Assembly (NCBI GenBank): GCA_964465375.1
Contig: CAYXIJ010000016.1
Location: 1-53,351, forward strand
Source of the DNA: CAJWKT01 sp964465375
GTDB taxonomy: Bacteria > Pseudomonadota > Gammaproteobacteria > Steroidobacterales > Rariloculaceae
Reading direction: 5' to 3'
Length of the DNA: 53,351 bases
A model generated the notes under the pieces. That model searched no databases. It had not been told where the DNA came from and saw only the letters and a list, made by a program, of their open reading frames with translations. This document shows positions 34,838 through 44,567 of this stretch, piece by piece. Positions within the stretch are counted from its first letter, which is position 1; each line of letters starts with the position of its first letter. Both the position numbers and the translations under genes were made by a program.

Positions 34838-36441
34838 AGATTGGGCTCGCGCAGCTCAACATGCATGTTGGTGCTATTGAAACCAACACCGATAAGATTT
34901 TAACTAGTGCTCGCCAAGCCCGAGACGAGCTGGGCTGTGATTTAATTGTTTACCCAGAGCTCACCTTGAGCGGATACCCACCAGAGGATCTGCTTCTACA
35001 CAAAGGCATGCGGAAGCGCGTAATTGAAGCTCTGGAAGTAGTCCGGCGCGACATTATGGGTATTACACTTTGTCTGGGCTATCCTGAATATGAAGATAAG
35101 AATCTTTTTAATTCTGGCATCATTCTTAGAGATGGCCAAGTTTTGGCAAACCATCGCAAGTGGATCTTGCCCAACTATGCTGTTTTTGATGAAAAGCGGT
35201 ATTTTGAAGCGGGTACAGACTCCACCGTAGTAGAGCTTGGCGGGATTCATTTTGCATTAACGATTTGCGAAGATGCATGGGAGTCTGAGCCATGCCACGC
35301 AGCCGCAGATGCTGGTGCTGAAATACTTCTGGTGATTAATGGATCCCCCTATCACATGCACAAGCAGTCTATGCGAGAAGCTATGCTTGGGGATCGAGCT
35401 AAGGAGATTGGGTTACCACTCGTCTACGTGAACATGGTCGGAGGTCAAGATGAACTTGTTTTTGATGGTGGTTCCGTGGTCATAGATGCTGAGGGCAGAA
35501 CATCAATGAGAGCGCCAGGGTTTGAAGAAGGTATTTATCTTATTGAAGTCGAGCGTAGATCCAATGAAATCTGCCTCAGGGAGCAGGAGCTGGCGCCAGT
35601 CCTCAGTACTGAGGAGGCTGTTTATAAAGCATTAGTTTTGGGTACGCGTGACTATGTAAACAAGAATGGGTTTAAAAGTGTGGTTCTTGGTCTTTCTGGT
35701 GGAATAGATTCAGCCCTTACCCTATGTGTGGCCGTGGATGCGTTAGGCTCAGACCGGGTACGGACTGTGATGATGCCCTCCCGTTATACCTCTAAGATGA
35801 GCTTGGAAGACTCTGCTGCGCAAGCGGAAAAAATGGGCGTTCAGCACGATGTTTTGTCTATTGAGCCAATTTTTGAGTCAGTACGGAGTGTGCTTGCCGA
35901 TGTTTTTAAAGGCCTTCCGGAGAATACAACTGAAGAGAACATTCAAGCCCGTTGCCGTGGTTTATTGTTAATGGCTGTTTCTAATAAGCTCAATTGTATG
36001 TTGCTAACCACAGGTAACAAGAGTGAAATGGCCGTCGGCTACGCAACCCTATACGGTGATATGGCCGGGGGTTTTGCTCCTCTCAAGGATTGCAGCAAGT
36101 CATTAGTGTATGCGTTGGCTGGATACCGCAACTCGACAGAGGATTTTATTCCCAAGCGTGTTATCTCGCGTGAGCCATCGGCAGAGCTTAGAGTGGACCA
36201 AAAGGATACGGATTCACTGCCAGCTTATGATTTACTGGACCCGATTCTGGAAGCATTCATCGAAAAAGATCATTCGGTTGATCAAATTACTGAACTGGGT
36301 TACGAGCATAAGACGGTTGGGCACATTTTAGGATTGGTTAAGCGTAATGAGTACAAGCGCCGCCAGGCGCCGCCGGGGGTACGCGTAAGTAGTCGCGCCT
36401 TCGGGCGAGATTGGCGTTATCCGATCACGAGTGGCTATTGA
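34834..36441 (+). CDS. nadE: glutamine-dependent NAD+ synthetase NadE
   Basis: NadE amidates nicotinic acid adenine dinucleotide to NAD+, taking ammonia from glutamine. The 535-residue protein has an N-terminal nitrilase-type glutaminase domain with the Glu-Lys-Cys triad (PELTLSGYP, HRKWILPNY, LTICEDAWE). The C-terminal ATP-pyrophosphatase domain has LGLSGGIDSALT (about residue 288), TGNKSEMAVGY and DLLDPIL. GTG 34834 overlaps the sucD stop. The gene is convergent with bamD, 10 nt apart. Confidence 0.97.
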   Translation: MKIGLAQLNMHVGAIETNTDKILTSARQARDELGCDLIVYPELTLSGYPPEDLLLHKGMRKRVIEALEVVRRDIMGITLCLGYPEYEDKNLFNSGIILRDGQVLANHRKWILPNYAVFDEKRYFEAGTDSTVVELGGIHFALTICEDAWESEPCHAAADAGAEILLVINGSPYHMHKQSMREAMLGDRAKEIGLPLVYVNMVGGQDELVFDGGSVVIDAEGRTSMRAPGFEEGIYLIEVERRSNEICLREQELAPVLSTEEAVYKALVLGTRDYVNKNGFKSVVLGLSGGIDSALTLCVAVDALGSDRVRTVMMPSRYTSKMSLEDSAAQAEKMGVQHDVLSIEPIFESVRSVLADVFKGLPENTTEENIQARCRGLLLMAVSNKLNCMLLTTGNKSEMAVGYATLYGDMAGGFAPLKDCSKSLVYALAGYRNSTEDFIPKRVISREPSAELRVDQKDTDSLPAYDLLDPILEAFIEKDHSVDQITELGYEHKTVGHILGLVKRNEYKRRQAPPGVRVSSRAFGRDWRYPITSGY

Positions 36442-36451
36442 TTATTCGTCA

Positions 36452-37192
36452 TCACAAATTTTCACCAAAGGTGGTTTCTTGCACACGCCGTGCGTCTTCG
36501 GCGAGATCAGTAATCCCCAGGTGGTCATAAGCTTCAGCCAACAGACTCAGAGACTCCTCTAAAGCGGGCGCCCCCGGATAATGTTCTATTGCATATTTGG
36601 CTCGATTGATCGCAGCCACAAACGCTTCGCGCTCTATGTAATAGCGAGCAACATGGTTTTCATAAGTAGCCAGCCGATTGCGAAGAAAAATCATCCGATT
36701 TCGCGCATCAGGCACATATTCACTGTTGGGAAAACGTCGAATCAACTCTTGGAAATCAGAGAACGCCAGCAGAGTTTCCCTGGGTGGTCGTTCAGTAAGG
36801 TCCACTCGGAATAGTTTTTCAAGCCAATTCGGTGCTTTGTCAAAATGAATTAGCCCCTTCATATAAAGGCAGTAATCGACCCTAGGATGGGTAGGGTTTT
36901 CTGCCTCAAATTCATTTGCGGCATCGATTGCTGATTCGAATTGAGCCCCTTTGTAGTACGCATAAATCATGTCTAGTTGGGCTTGCCGAGTCACGTTACT
37001 GAATGGAAACCTTGCTGCCAGTGCCTGGAAGTACGAGATCGCGTTAGGATAATTACCCGCGAGTAGGGCTTCGGAGCCCGTTTCATATAGGGCCTCTGGA
37101 CCAAACTCTTCAACTACATTGTCACGGCCACCGCAGGCTGCTAGCGTGCAGATCCCAATCCAAAGCAGCAAGAATTTAGTCCAATCAGTCAT
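36452..37192 (-). CDS. bamD: outer membrane protein assembly factor BamD
   Basis: BamD is the essential lipoprotein of the BAM complex that inserts outer membrane beta-barrels. The 246-residue product has a lipoprotein signal with lipobox LAAC (Cys20) and five TPR-like repeats, for example LYETGSEALLAGNYPNAISYFQAL and the conserved LFRVDLTERPPRE and RNRLATYENHVARYYIER. Length equals E. coli BamD (245). It is divergent from rluD across 101 nt, a neighbour pair conserved in the class. Confidence 0.96.
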   Translation of the reverse strand: MTDWTKFLLLWIGICTLAACGGRDNVVEEFGPEALYETGSEALLAGNYPNAISYFQALAARFPFSNVTRQAQLDMIYAYYKGAQFESAIDAANEFEAENPTHPRVDYCLYMKGLIHFDKAPNWLEKLFRVDLTERPPRETLLAFSDFQELIRRFPNSEYVPDARNRMIFLRNRLATYENHVARYYIEREAFVAAINRAKYAIEHYPGAPALEESLSLLAEAYDHLGITDLAEDARRVQETTFGENL

Positions 37193-37293
37193 TCAATAAG
37201 TTTTTTTGTTTGCTACTCTCTAAGAGCAGATATCGGTTAACCATTGAGCAGAATTATATCTAAAAATTTGTAGTTTCTTGGAGTCTTTGAAAA

Positions 37294-38250
37294 ATGGACC
37301 GGATTTTTAAACGTTTATTGGTACCTTCAGATTTTAAAGGAAGTCGCTTGGATAAAGCTGCCGCAGCGCTTTTTCCGGATTTTTCTAGGAGTAGACTCAA
37401 AATATGGATAGAAAGCGGTGCTTTAACATTAGGGGGCATGAAGGTTGAACCTAAAGCCCGTCTGGGCGGCGGCGAAGAGTTAATCCTGGATGCACAGCTC
37501 GATTCCGTGATTCCCGTTGAGGGTGAAGATATTCCCCTGACTGTAGTACACGAAGATAAATCAATTTTGGTAATCGATAAGCCCCCAGGTTTAGTAGTTC
37601 ATCCAGGAGCAGGCAATCCGTCTGGTACGCTCCAAAATGCACTGCTGCATTTGGATGCGAGCCTTGCTGCCTTACCAAGGGCTGGCATCGTCCATCGTCT
37701 CGATAAAGACACCAGTGGATTGCTTTTGGTAGCTCGGACCATGGGTGTTCGTAATCGGCTTGTTGCCGAGCTAGAGCGTAGGGAAATTCAGCGCCGATAT
37801 GAAGGCGTGTGTCAGGGTATTGCTACTGGGGGTGGCAAAGTGGACGCACCGATCAGCCGGCACCCTAAAGACCGACTTAAAATGGCCGTTTTGACTGGAG
37901 GTCGCCCTGCGCTAACACATTACCGAGTGATGGAAAAATTCAGGGCCCATACTCATCTTGCTTTAACACTCAATACGGGCCGGACTCACCAGATCAGGGT
38001 CCATCTAGCTCACATCCGAATGCCACTAGTGGGGGATCCGGTTTATGGCGGACGTCCCCGTTTCCCGCCTAAGCCTGGGGATGAAATTCGCCGTCTCCTG
38101 CAAGAATTTCCTCGCCAGGCATTGCATGCTACTCAGCTTGCGTTTCATCATCCAGGGGATGGACAGTCAGTCAGTTATCATAGCCCGCTGCCGGATGACA
38201 TTCGCATGCTGCTAGAAATCCTGAGAAAAGATGCCAATCCTGAGACTTGA
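37294..38250 (+). CDS. rluD: 23S rRNA pseudouridine(1911/1915/1917) synthase RluD
   Basis: RluD makes three pseudouridines in helix 69 of 23S rRNA. The 318-residue protein has an N-terminal S4 domain (SRLDKAAAALFPDFSRSRLKIWIESG), then the catalytic IVHRLDKDTSGLLLVAR with the Asp near residue 138, TGRTHQIRVHLAH and VGDPVYGG. E. coli RluD is 326 residues. pgeF (yfiH), normally immediately downstream and before clpB, is absent. Confidence 0.95.
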   Translation: MDRIFKRLLVPSDFKGSRLDKAAAALFPDFSRSRLKIWIESGALTLGGMKVEPKARLGGGEELILDAQLDSVIPVEGEDIPLTVVHEDKSILVIDKPPGLVVHPGAGNPSGTLQNALLHLDASLAALPRAGIVHRLDKDTSGLLLVARTMGVRNRLVAELERREIQRRYEGVCQGIATGGGKVDAPISRHPKDRLKMAVLTGGRPALTHYRVMEKFRAHTHLALTLNTGRTHQIRVHLAHIRMPLVGDPVYGGRPRFPPKPGDEIRRLLQEFPRQALHATQLAFHHPGDGQSVSYHSPLPDDIRMLLEILRKDANPET

Positions 38251-38394
38251 AGTTTAATTTTTCACAGACCTTACAAACTCCGAGAATGTCGGAATTAGTC
38301 GGTGCTACCACATTTATAAATTTGCAAGGTATTGCTATTGATGCTCGCTTCAGATGGCAAACGAAAATTTTCATTAACTGATATGGCAAAGGTG

Positions 38395-38422
38395 TTGATA
38401 TGTTTGCCTGGCACCCCCATTT
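38395..38422 (+). promoter_or_regulatory. probable sigma32 (heat-shock) promoter of clpB
   Basis: TTGATA (38395-38400) lies 14 nt before CCCCATTT (38415-38422), matching the RpoH consensus CTTGAAA with CCCCATNT at normal spacing. It ends 33 nt before the clpB ATG. The position before a chaperone gene known to be RpoH-controlled strengthens the call. Confidence 0.65.
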
Positions 38423-38454
38423 AGAAGTTATATGAGACTAGAGGGTGCATCTTG

Positions 38455-41040
38455 ATGCGCATGGATAAATTCACGAGCAAGCTTCAGTTAGCTTTGGCTG
38501 ACGCTCAGTCATTAGCAGTGGGACGAAATCATCAGTTCATTGAACCGGTTCATTTAATGTCCGCCCTTCTCGCACAGGATGGCGGTACTGTACGCGGCCT
38601 TCTCCACAAGGTTGGTGCCAATGTGAACCAGCTCCAGTCTCAGCTCGGGGGTGCCATAGATCAGCTCCCTACTGTTCAGGGTTCGGCAGGTGAAGTCCAT
38701 CTCTCTAACAACCTATCCAAGCTCTTTAACGTCACCGATAAGTTGTCCCAAGACAGGGGAGACTCTTATGTCTCCAGCGAACTTTTTATGCTTGCCGCGC
38801 TCCAGGATAAAGGGGACTTAGGCCGTATTCTGAAGGGGGCAGGCGTTACTCAGGGAGAAGTGGATACAGCTATCGAGGAAGTGAGGGGGGGTATTTCTGT
38901 AGATGAGCCCAATGCGGAAGATAATCGCCAAGCCTTAGAAAGATACACCATTGATCTAACTTCAAGAGCAGAACAGGGCAAGCTAGATCCGGTTATCGGG
39001 CGAGATGAAGAAATCCGAAGAACTATTCAGGTGCTGCAGCGTCGCACAAAGAACAATCCAGTACTAATCGGGGAACCCGGTGTGGGCAAGACTGCCATTA
39101 TAGAAGGTCTTGCACAGCGCATTGTTAATGAAGAGGTTCCGGAAGGCCTAAAATCAAAACGTATTCTCGCGCTAGACTTAGGTGCGTTAATTGCGGGCGC
39201 TAAATTCCGAGGAGAATTTGAGGAACGCTTGAAGGCTGTACTCAATGATCTAGCTAGCCAAGAGGGACAAGTCATTCTTTTCGTCGATGAGATGCACACC
39301 ATGGTTGGCGCGGGAAAGGCAGAAGGTGCCATGGATGCAGGTAACATGTTGAAGCCTGCACTTGCCCGTGGCGAGCTTCACTGCGTAGGGGCTACGACAC
39401 TTGATGAGTACCGCCAGCACGTAGAAAAGGATGCGGCATTCGAACGGCGCTTTCAAAAAGTGGTAGTAGATGAGCCAAACGTGGAAGATACCATTGCGAT
39501 CCTGCGAGGCCTTAAGGAGCGATACGAAGTTCACCATGGGGTCGAAATCACAGACCCAGGTATTGTGTCAGCTGCTGTACTTGCTCATCGTTACATCAGT
39601 GACCGTCAACTACCAGACAAGGCCATTGATTTGATAGATGAGTCCGCATCGCGCATTCGGATGGAAATTGATTCTAAGCCTGAGGAGATTGATCGACTCG
39701 AGCGGCGCCTGATTCAGCTCAAAATCGAGCGGGAAGCGCTGAAGAAGGAATCAGACGAGGCTTCGAAGCGCAGACTTGAAGACCTGGAAGCCCAGATCAA
39801 GAAACTAGAGGCTGAATACGCTGATCTCGAGGACGTGTGGAAGTCAGAAAAAGCGCGCATGCAGGGTGCGACGCAGATCAAAGAGACACTAGAACGAGCA
39901 AAAATGGAGCTTCAAACGGCTCATCGGGCCCACGATTTGGCGCGCATGTCGGAGCTTCAGTATGGGCGTATCCCAGAACTCGAGCAAGAGCTTTCTGATG
40001 CATTGGAAGTTCAGCAAGAGGAATACAAATTAGTGCGCAACCGCGTTACGGAGGAGGAAGTGGCGGAGGTTGTTTCGAAGTGGACTGGGATTCCTGTTGC
40101 CAAGATGTTATTGGGCGAAAAAGAAAAGCTTCTCAAAATGGAGACCTTTCTTGAGACGCGAGTCGTCGGGCAAAAAGAAGCGCTTCAAGCCGTATCCAAT
40201 GCTGTTCGCCGTGCCCGGGCCGGTATTGCTCAGGCAAATCGACCTAATGGGTCATTTCTTTTTTTGGGCCCGACAGGAGTTGGTAAGACTGAGTTAACCA
40301 AGGCGCTTGCCGAGTTTCTTTTCGACAGCGGAGACTCGGTAATCCGCATCGATATGTCTGAATTTATGGAAAAGCATTCAGTCGCAAGGCTTATTGGCGC
40401 GCCACCCGGCTATGTGGGGTACGAAGAAGGTGGTTATCTCACAGAAAAGATAAGGCGTAAGCCTTATTCGGTGGTGTTATTCGATGAGATTGAGAAGGCA
40501 CATTCGGATGTCTTCAATGTTTTGCTTCAGGTACTAGATGAGGGTCGTTTAACGGATGGACATGGCCGTACTGTGGACTTTCAAAATACCGTCGTTGTCA
40601 TGACGTCTAATCTTGGCAGCCAGAGAATCCAGGAACTGGCTGGAGAAGAAAACTATGAAAAGATGAAAGCTGAAGTAATAGAAGTCGTTACGCAGCATTT
40701 TAGGCCGGAATTTATTAATCGGATCGATGATTTGGTGGTGTTTCATCCGTTGGAACCAGAAAACATCAGAAAGATAGTTGATATTCAGCTTCAATACTTG
40801 CGCCAGCGCTTGGGTGAACAGGAATTGAAGCTGATGCTGTCTGACGAAGCAGGTGATCGACTTGCAGAAGCTGGGTATGATCCTGTGTATGGAGCCAGGC
40901 CACTTAAGCGCGCTATTCAGCAACAACTTGAAAATCCTTTAGCTGAGAGCATTTTGAATGGCGATTTTGAGCCAGGGGATACTATCGAAATAAGCGCTTC
41001 CAATGATCGTCTTCATTTCTCAAAGGAGGAAGCTAAATAA
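38455..41040 (+). CDS. clpB: ATP-dependent disaggregase ClpB
   Basis: ClpB is the hexameric AAA+ chaperone that resolubilises aggregates with DnaK. The 861-residue protein has the N-terminal Clp repeat domain (HQFIEPVHLMSALL), first AAA+ module with GEPGVGKTAI (about residue 205), a long coiled-coil middle domain (about 400-530, with SKRRLEDLEAQIKKLEAEY), second module with GPTGVGKTELTKAL, and the C-terminal GYDPVYGARPLKRAIQ. ATG 38455 gives the usual MRMDKFT start; a TTG precedes it. E. coli ClpB is 857. Confidence 0.98.
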   Translation: MRMDKFTSKLQLALADAQSLAVGRNHQFIEPVHLMSALLAQDGGTVRGLLHKVGANVNQLQSQLGGAIDQLPTVQGSAGEVHLSNNLSKLFNVTDKLSQDRGDSYVSSELFMLAALQDKGDLGRILKGAGVTQGEVDTAIEEVRGGISVDEPNAEDNRQALERYTIDLTSRAEQGKLDPVIGRDEEIRRTIQVLQRRTKNNPVLIGEPGVGKTAIIEGLAQRIVNEEVPEGLKSKRILALDLGALIAGAKFRGEFEERLKAVLNDLASQEGQVILFVDEMHTMVGAGKAEGAMDAGNMLKPALARGELHCVGATTLDEYRQHVEKDAAFERRFQKVVVDEPNVEDTIAILRGLKERYEVHHGVEITDPGIVSAAVLAHRYISDRQLPDKAIDLIDESASRIRMEIDSKPEEIDRLERRLIQLKIEREALKKESDEASKRRLEDLEAQIKKLEAEYADLEDVWKSEKARMQGATQIKETLERAKMELQTAHRAHDLARMSELQYGRIPELEQELSDALEVQQEEYKLVRNRVTEEEVAEVVSKWTGIPVAKMLLGEKEKLLKMETFLETRVVGQKEALQAVSNAVRRARAGIAQANRPNGSFLFLGPTGVGKTELTKALAEFLFDSGDSVIRIDMSEFMEKHSVARLIGAPPGYVGYEEGGYLTEKIRRKPYSVVLFDEIEKAHSDVFNVLLQVLDEGRLTDGHGRTVDFQNTVVVMTSNLGSQRIQELAGEENYEKMKAEVIEVVTQHFRPEFINRIDDLVVFHPLEPENIRKIVDIQLQYLRQRLGEQELKLMLSDEAGDRLAEAGYDPVYGARPLKRAIQQQLENPLAESILNGDFEPGDTIEISASNDRLHFSKEEAK

Positions 41041-41228
41041 ACTAAACTACCGTTTAGGTATGAAGTTGTTGCGTCTGTTTTTGTCGGGGAGCTATGTCAG
41101 CAGCAAAAGTTCATCAAGGCTACTTACCGCGATAGAATATGACTGAATAGGACTCAATCTAGCTTCCTGAAGTTGGAGTAAGAATGCGAAATCTGGAAAA
41201 TAAAAATTTTTTTTGATGAGACAGCACT

Positions 41229-41582
41229 ATGCCTATCTATGAATACCGTTGTGAGAGTTGTGGGCATACCTTGGATGCATTACAGAAGGTAGATGACAAT
41301 CCACTTAAGGATTGTCCACAATGTAAAGCTCGCGATCTCAGACGATTGATTTCCGCGCCTTCTTTTAGGCTCAAGGGCAGTGGTTGGTATGAGACAGATT
41401 TCAAGTCGGACAAGGAAAAAAAGCGCAATTTGGCCGAGCGTAGTAAGTCAAGCAAAGATGAAAAAGCTAAGCAAGATAAAAAGGTGAGTACAGAAAAAAG
41501 TGCGGACAAAAAATCATCGGATGCTGGAAAGACTTCGAATTCTAAGCCAGCAGTCAATGATAAGGCGGGTATGACAAGTTGA
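41229..41582 (+). CDS. FmdB-family zinc ribbon protein
   Basis: The 117-residue product starts MPIYEYRCESCGHTLDALQK and has a second pair CPQC, the FmdB zinc ribbon, with ISAPSFRLKGSGWYETDF. The second half is a disordered, Lys/Ser-rich tail (about residues 60-117). The family is a putative regulator of unknown function. It overlaps the DUF502 gene in a TTGA junction. fmdB-DUF502-aspS is a conserved gammaproteobacterial order. Confidence 0.9.
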   Translation: MPIYEYRCESCGHTLDALQKVDDNPLKDCPQCKARDLRRLISAPSFRLKGSGWYETDFKSDKEKKRNLAERSKSSKDEKAKQDKKVSTEKSADKKSSDAGKTSNSKPAVNDKAGMTS

Positions 41583-42247
41583 GGGCCGTTACGCGTCTTC
41601 GCCGTTATCTAGTTGCTGGTCTCTTGGTTTGGGTGCCAATTGGCGCGCTTATTTTGGTATTCAGATTATTGTTTGGCTTTATGGGACGGCTTCTTTTCTT
41701 TTTACCCCAGTCTTATCGCCCAGAGACATTAATTAACCTACCCATACCAGGATTGGAACCAATTATTGCGACCGTGCTTGTAGTTCTGGTGATATTGATC
41801 ACAGGAGTTGCAGCCGCAAATTTGTTGGGTCGGCGTTTGGTTAATCTGTATGAATCGTTTCTGGCCCGAATTCCGTTGGTCAGCACTGTTTATGGGGGCG
41901 TAAAACATTTTGTCGAGGTAGTTTTCAGTGATTCGAATTCTTCCTTCAAAAAAACATTGCTGATCGAGTACCCACGAAAAGGCCTCTATTGTCTGGCTTT
42001 TCAGACTTCAGAGGAACCTGAGGAGGTTCGGTCTCGCACGGGAGAGTCCATTGTTACTGTTTTTTTGCCAACCACCCCTAATCCAACCTCGGGCTTCATG
42101 TTATTTGTGCCAAGAACTCAGGTTACGGAACTGGATATGGCCGTGGAGGACGCGGTGAAAATGATCATTTCCCTGGGCGTCGTAGTTCCTAAATGGCACC
42201 CTGTTCATCCTTCTAATGATGTTGCACCACCCAGGGGTTCCTCGTAA
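41579..42247 (+). CDS. DUF502 inner-membrane protein
   Basis: This 222-residue protein has two transmembrane segments (about residues 10-42 and 62-82) and the DUF502 motifs NLLGRRLVNLYESFLARIPLV followed by YGGVKHFVEV, then VFLPTTPNPTSGFMLFVPR. Function is unknown. TTG 41579 overlaps the FmdB stop. It is 47 nt upstream of aspS. Confidence 0.92.
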   Translation: MRAVTRLRRYLVAGLLVWVPIGALILVFRLLFGFMGRLLFFLPQSYRPETLINLPIPGLEPIIATVLVVLVILITGVAAANLLGRRLVNLYESFLARIPLVSTVYGGVKHFVEVVFSDSNSSFKKTLLIEYPRKGLYCLAFQTSEEPEEVRSRTGESIVTVFLPTTPNPTSGFMLFVPRTQVTELDMAVEDAVKMIISLGVVVPKWHPVHPSNDVAPPRGSS

Positions 42248-42294
42248 CATCCAGCTTCTCCGTTTGAGGCCTTTTCTTTCAAGAGGTTAACCCA

Positions 42295-44061
42295 ATGCGC
42301 AGCCATCACTGCGGGCAGGTAGATCGCTCTCTGATAGGTAAAGAGATTACCGTGGCGGGCTGGGTGCATCGGCGCCGAGACCACGGTGGCGTCATTTTCG
42401 TTGATCTGCGTGATGGAGAGACCCTTCTGCAGGTCGTATTTGATCCTGAGGATACTAAGATTTTTGCCGAGGCAGAGCGGATTCGAGGTGAGTTTGTGCT
42501 CACGGTAACGGGGCAATTACGTGAACGCCCAGAGGGTACTGTAAATCCTGAGATGTTCACGGGTGAGGTGGAGTTGCTGGCAAAGCAACTTACCGTTCTC
42601 AACCAGTCAAAAACACCACCCTTTCATCATGATGAGCATGCAAGTGAAGAACTCAGACTGCGTTACCGTTATCTTGATTTGCGCAGGCTGAAAATGCAGA
42701 AAAATCTTCGGTTGCGCCATAAAGTAACAATTACTTTGCGAAGGTTACTTAATGAAATGGGTTTTCTCGAAATGGAAACCCCCATTCTGTCCAAGACAAC
42801 TCCAGAGGGTGCCAGGGATTATTTAGTTCCGAGTCGTATGCATTCGGGCAAATTTTATGCACTGCCTCAGTCGCCCCAGCTCATGAAGCAGTTACTGATG
42901 ATGTCCGGTTTTGATCGTTATTATCAGATTGTCAGATGTTTCAGGGACGAGGACCTTCGGGCAGATCGTCAACCGGAGTTCACGCAGCTTGATATTGAGA
43001 CAGCATTCCTAGATCAGGAAGCAATTATGGCGCAAATGGAGTCTTTGATCCGGGGCACCTTTCAAGAAGTATTGGGAGTTAATTTGCCCGATCCATTTCT
43101 TCGTTTGACCTATGCCGAGGCCATGGAACGCTTTGGTATGGATCATCCTGACTTGCGCAATCCGCTGGAGCTTGTCGAGGTCGCTGATCTATTTCAGGGG
43201 GTGGAATTTAAGGTTTTTGCTGGCCCGGCCTCGGATATGGAAAGTCGCGTTGCGGCTCTCAAGGTGCCTGGCGGAAGCGCTCTAACCCGAAAGGAAATCG
43301 ATGAGTACACAGCTTTTGTTGGTGGTTACGGGGCAAAAGGGCTTGCCTACATAAAAGTAGGGGATCGCGGGGCAAGCACCGCGGGCCTACAGTCGCCAAT
43401 TCTCAAATTTCTGCCTGATGATGTAGTTGAATCGGTACTTGAGCGCCTCAATACTGAAAGTGGTGATTTGATTTTCTTTGGTGCTGATAAGGCTTCGGTG
43501 GTTAACGATGCCTTAGGGGCACTTCGCGACAAGCTTGGGCGAGACCGTGGCTTGCTGGAGGATGAGTGGCGTATTCTTTGGATAGTAGACTTTCCCGCAT
43601 TTGCAGCTGATGGTAAGGGAGGTTGGACATCCGAGCACCATCCGTTTACTGCGCCCCAAGTGGACTCCCCAAAGGCCTTGCTTGAAAACCCGGGCGAGGC
43701 GATGGCTAAGTCATACGACATGGTTCTGAACGGCACGGAGCTTGGCGGCGGCTCAATTCGTATCCATAGCCGGGAAATGCAGTCAGCAATCTTTGAGGTA
43801 TTAGGTATCGATTCTGAGGAGGCCGAAACTAAGTTTGGATTTTTGTTGACCGCCATGGACTATGGCGCCCCTCCTCATGGTGGCATCGCGTTTGGCCTAG
43901 ACCGTTTAGTGATGCACATGGCCAACACAGAAAACATTCGGGAAGTCATCGCATTTCCCAAGACCCAAATGGCTACCGACCTGCTTACCGAAGCGCCTAC
44001 CGAAGCAAGCGCTAAACAACTCAGGGAAGTAGGTATTCGGCTACGGTCTACTTCTAGCTAA
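42295..44061 (+). CDS. aspS: aspartyl-tRNA synthetase, probably non-discriminating (Asp/Asn)
   Basis: AspRS charges tRNA-Asp. The 588-residue class II synthetase has an OB-fold anticodon domain (AGWVHRRRDHGGVIFVDLRD), motif 2 CFRDEDLRADRQPEFTQLD, a GAD insert in the middle, and motif 3 GIAFGLDRLVMH. His30 and Gly81 correspond to residues described in non-discriminating AspRS such as that of Pseudomonas aeruginosa, where discriminating enzymes have Leu and Lys. Such an enzyme also makes Asp-tRNA(Asn) for GatCAB. The specificity is inferred from these two positions only. Confidence 0.97.
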   Translation: MRSHHCGQVDRSLIGKEITVAGWVHRRRDHGGVIFVDLRDGETLLQVVFDPEDTKIFAEAERIRGEFVLTVTGQLRERPEGTVNPEMFTGEVELLAKQLTVLNQSKTPPFHHDEHASEELRLRYRYLDLRRLKMQKNLRLRHKVTITLRRLLNEMGFLEMETPILSKTTPEGARDYLVPSRMHSGKFYALPQSPQLMKQLLMMSGFDRYYQIVRCFRDEDLRADRQPEFTQLDIETAFLDQEAIMAQMESLIRGTFQEVLGVNLPDPFLRLTYAEAMERFGMDHPDLRNPLELVEVADLFQGVEFKVFAGPASDMESRVAALKVPGGSALTRKEIDEYTAFVGGYGAKGLAYIKVGDRGASTAGLQSPILKFLPDDVVESVLERLNTESGDLIFFGADKASVVNDALGALRDKLGRDRGLLEDEWRILWIVDFPAFAADGKGGWTSEHHPFTAPQVDSPKALLENPGEAMAKSYDMVLNGTELGGGSIRIHSREMQSAIFEVLGIDSEEAETKFGFLLTAMDYGAPPHGGIAFGLDRLVMHMANTENIREVIAFPKTQMATDLLTEAPTEASAKQLREVGIRLRSTSS

Positions 44062-44079
44062 TCGTTATTTAGGTGACCG

Positions 44080-44526
44080 ATGGAAGATTCTGAGTTTCAT
44101 CGCCCGGAGTCTGTTCTAGTGGTGGTTTATACACAGGATTGTCACTGTTTGTTGCTGGAGAGAGTAGATCCATCCGGTTTTTGGCAATCAGTGACTGGTA
44201 CGCTCTTGTGGGGGGAGAGTTCAGCCGCTGCTGCTGCTCGAGAGGTGATGGAGGAGACAGGCTTGACTCCCACTACCCTTGTAGATTCAGGCCTCAAAAA
44301 AAAGTTTCCTATTTTGCCGGCTTGGCGTGTTCGCTATGGGACTGATGTGCAGGAAAATTTGGAGCATCTTTGGTATATGGAGGTGCCAGAAGTGTGTCCT
44401 ATTACTTTAAACTCAAAAGAACATAGCGCATATCGTTGGCTTGGGCTGGAAGATGCGATCCTTAGCGTATCTTCGTGGACTAATCGGGAGGCGTTCGAAA
44501 GGCTACGAAATAGTGATGCCAGTTAA
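44080..44526 (+). CDS. nudB: dihydroneopterin triphosphate diphosphatase NudB
   Basis: NudB removes pyrophosphate from dihydroneopterin triphosphate in folate synthesis. The 148-residue protein has a full Nudix box, G-x5-E-x7-REVMEETGL, after FWQSVTGTLLWGE, the FWQSVTG element being typical of NudB. E. coli NudB is 150 residues and is also next to aspS. It lies 18 nt after aspS. yebC-ruvCAB, which normally follow, are not here. Confidence 0.92.
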   Translation: MEDSEFHRPESVLVVVYTQDCHCLLLERVDPSGFWQSVTGTLLWGESSAAAAAREVMEETGLTPTTLVDSGLKKKFPILPAWRVRYGTDVQENLEHLWYMEVPEVCPITLNSKEHSAYRWLGLEDAILSVSSWTNREAFERLRNSDAS

Positions 44527-44567
44527 AATCAGTAGAGTCGGTTGGCGGTAATTCGGGTAATGGCGGG

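Noticed and set aside
41042..41057. CTAAAC-TACC-GTTTAG as the clpB terminator
   Set aside because: The stem is short and AT-rich and there is no following T-run, so it cannot be called a terminator with confidence.
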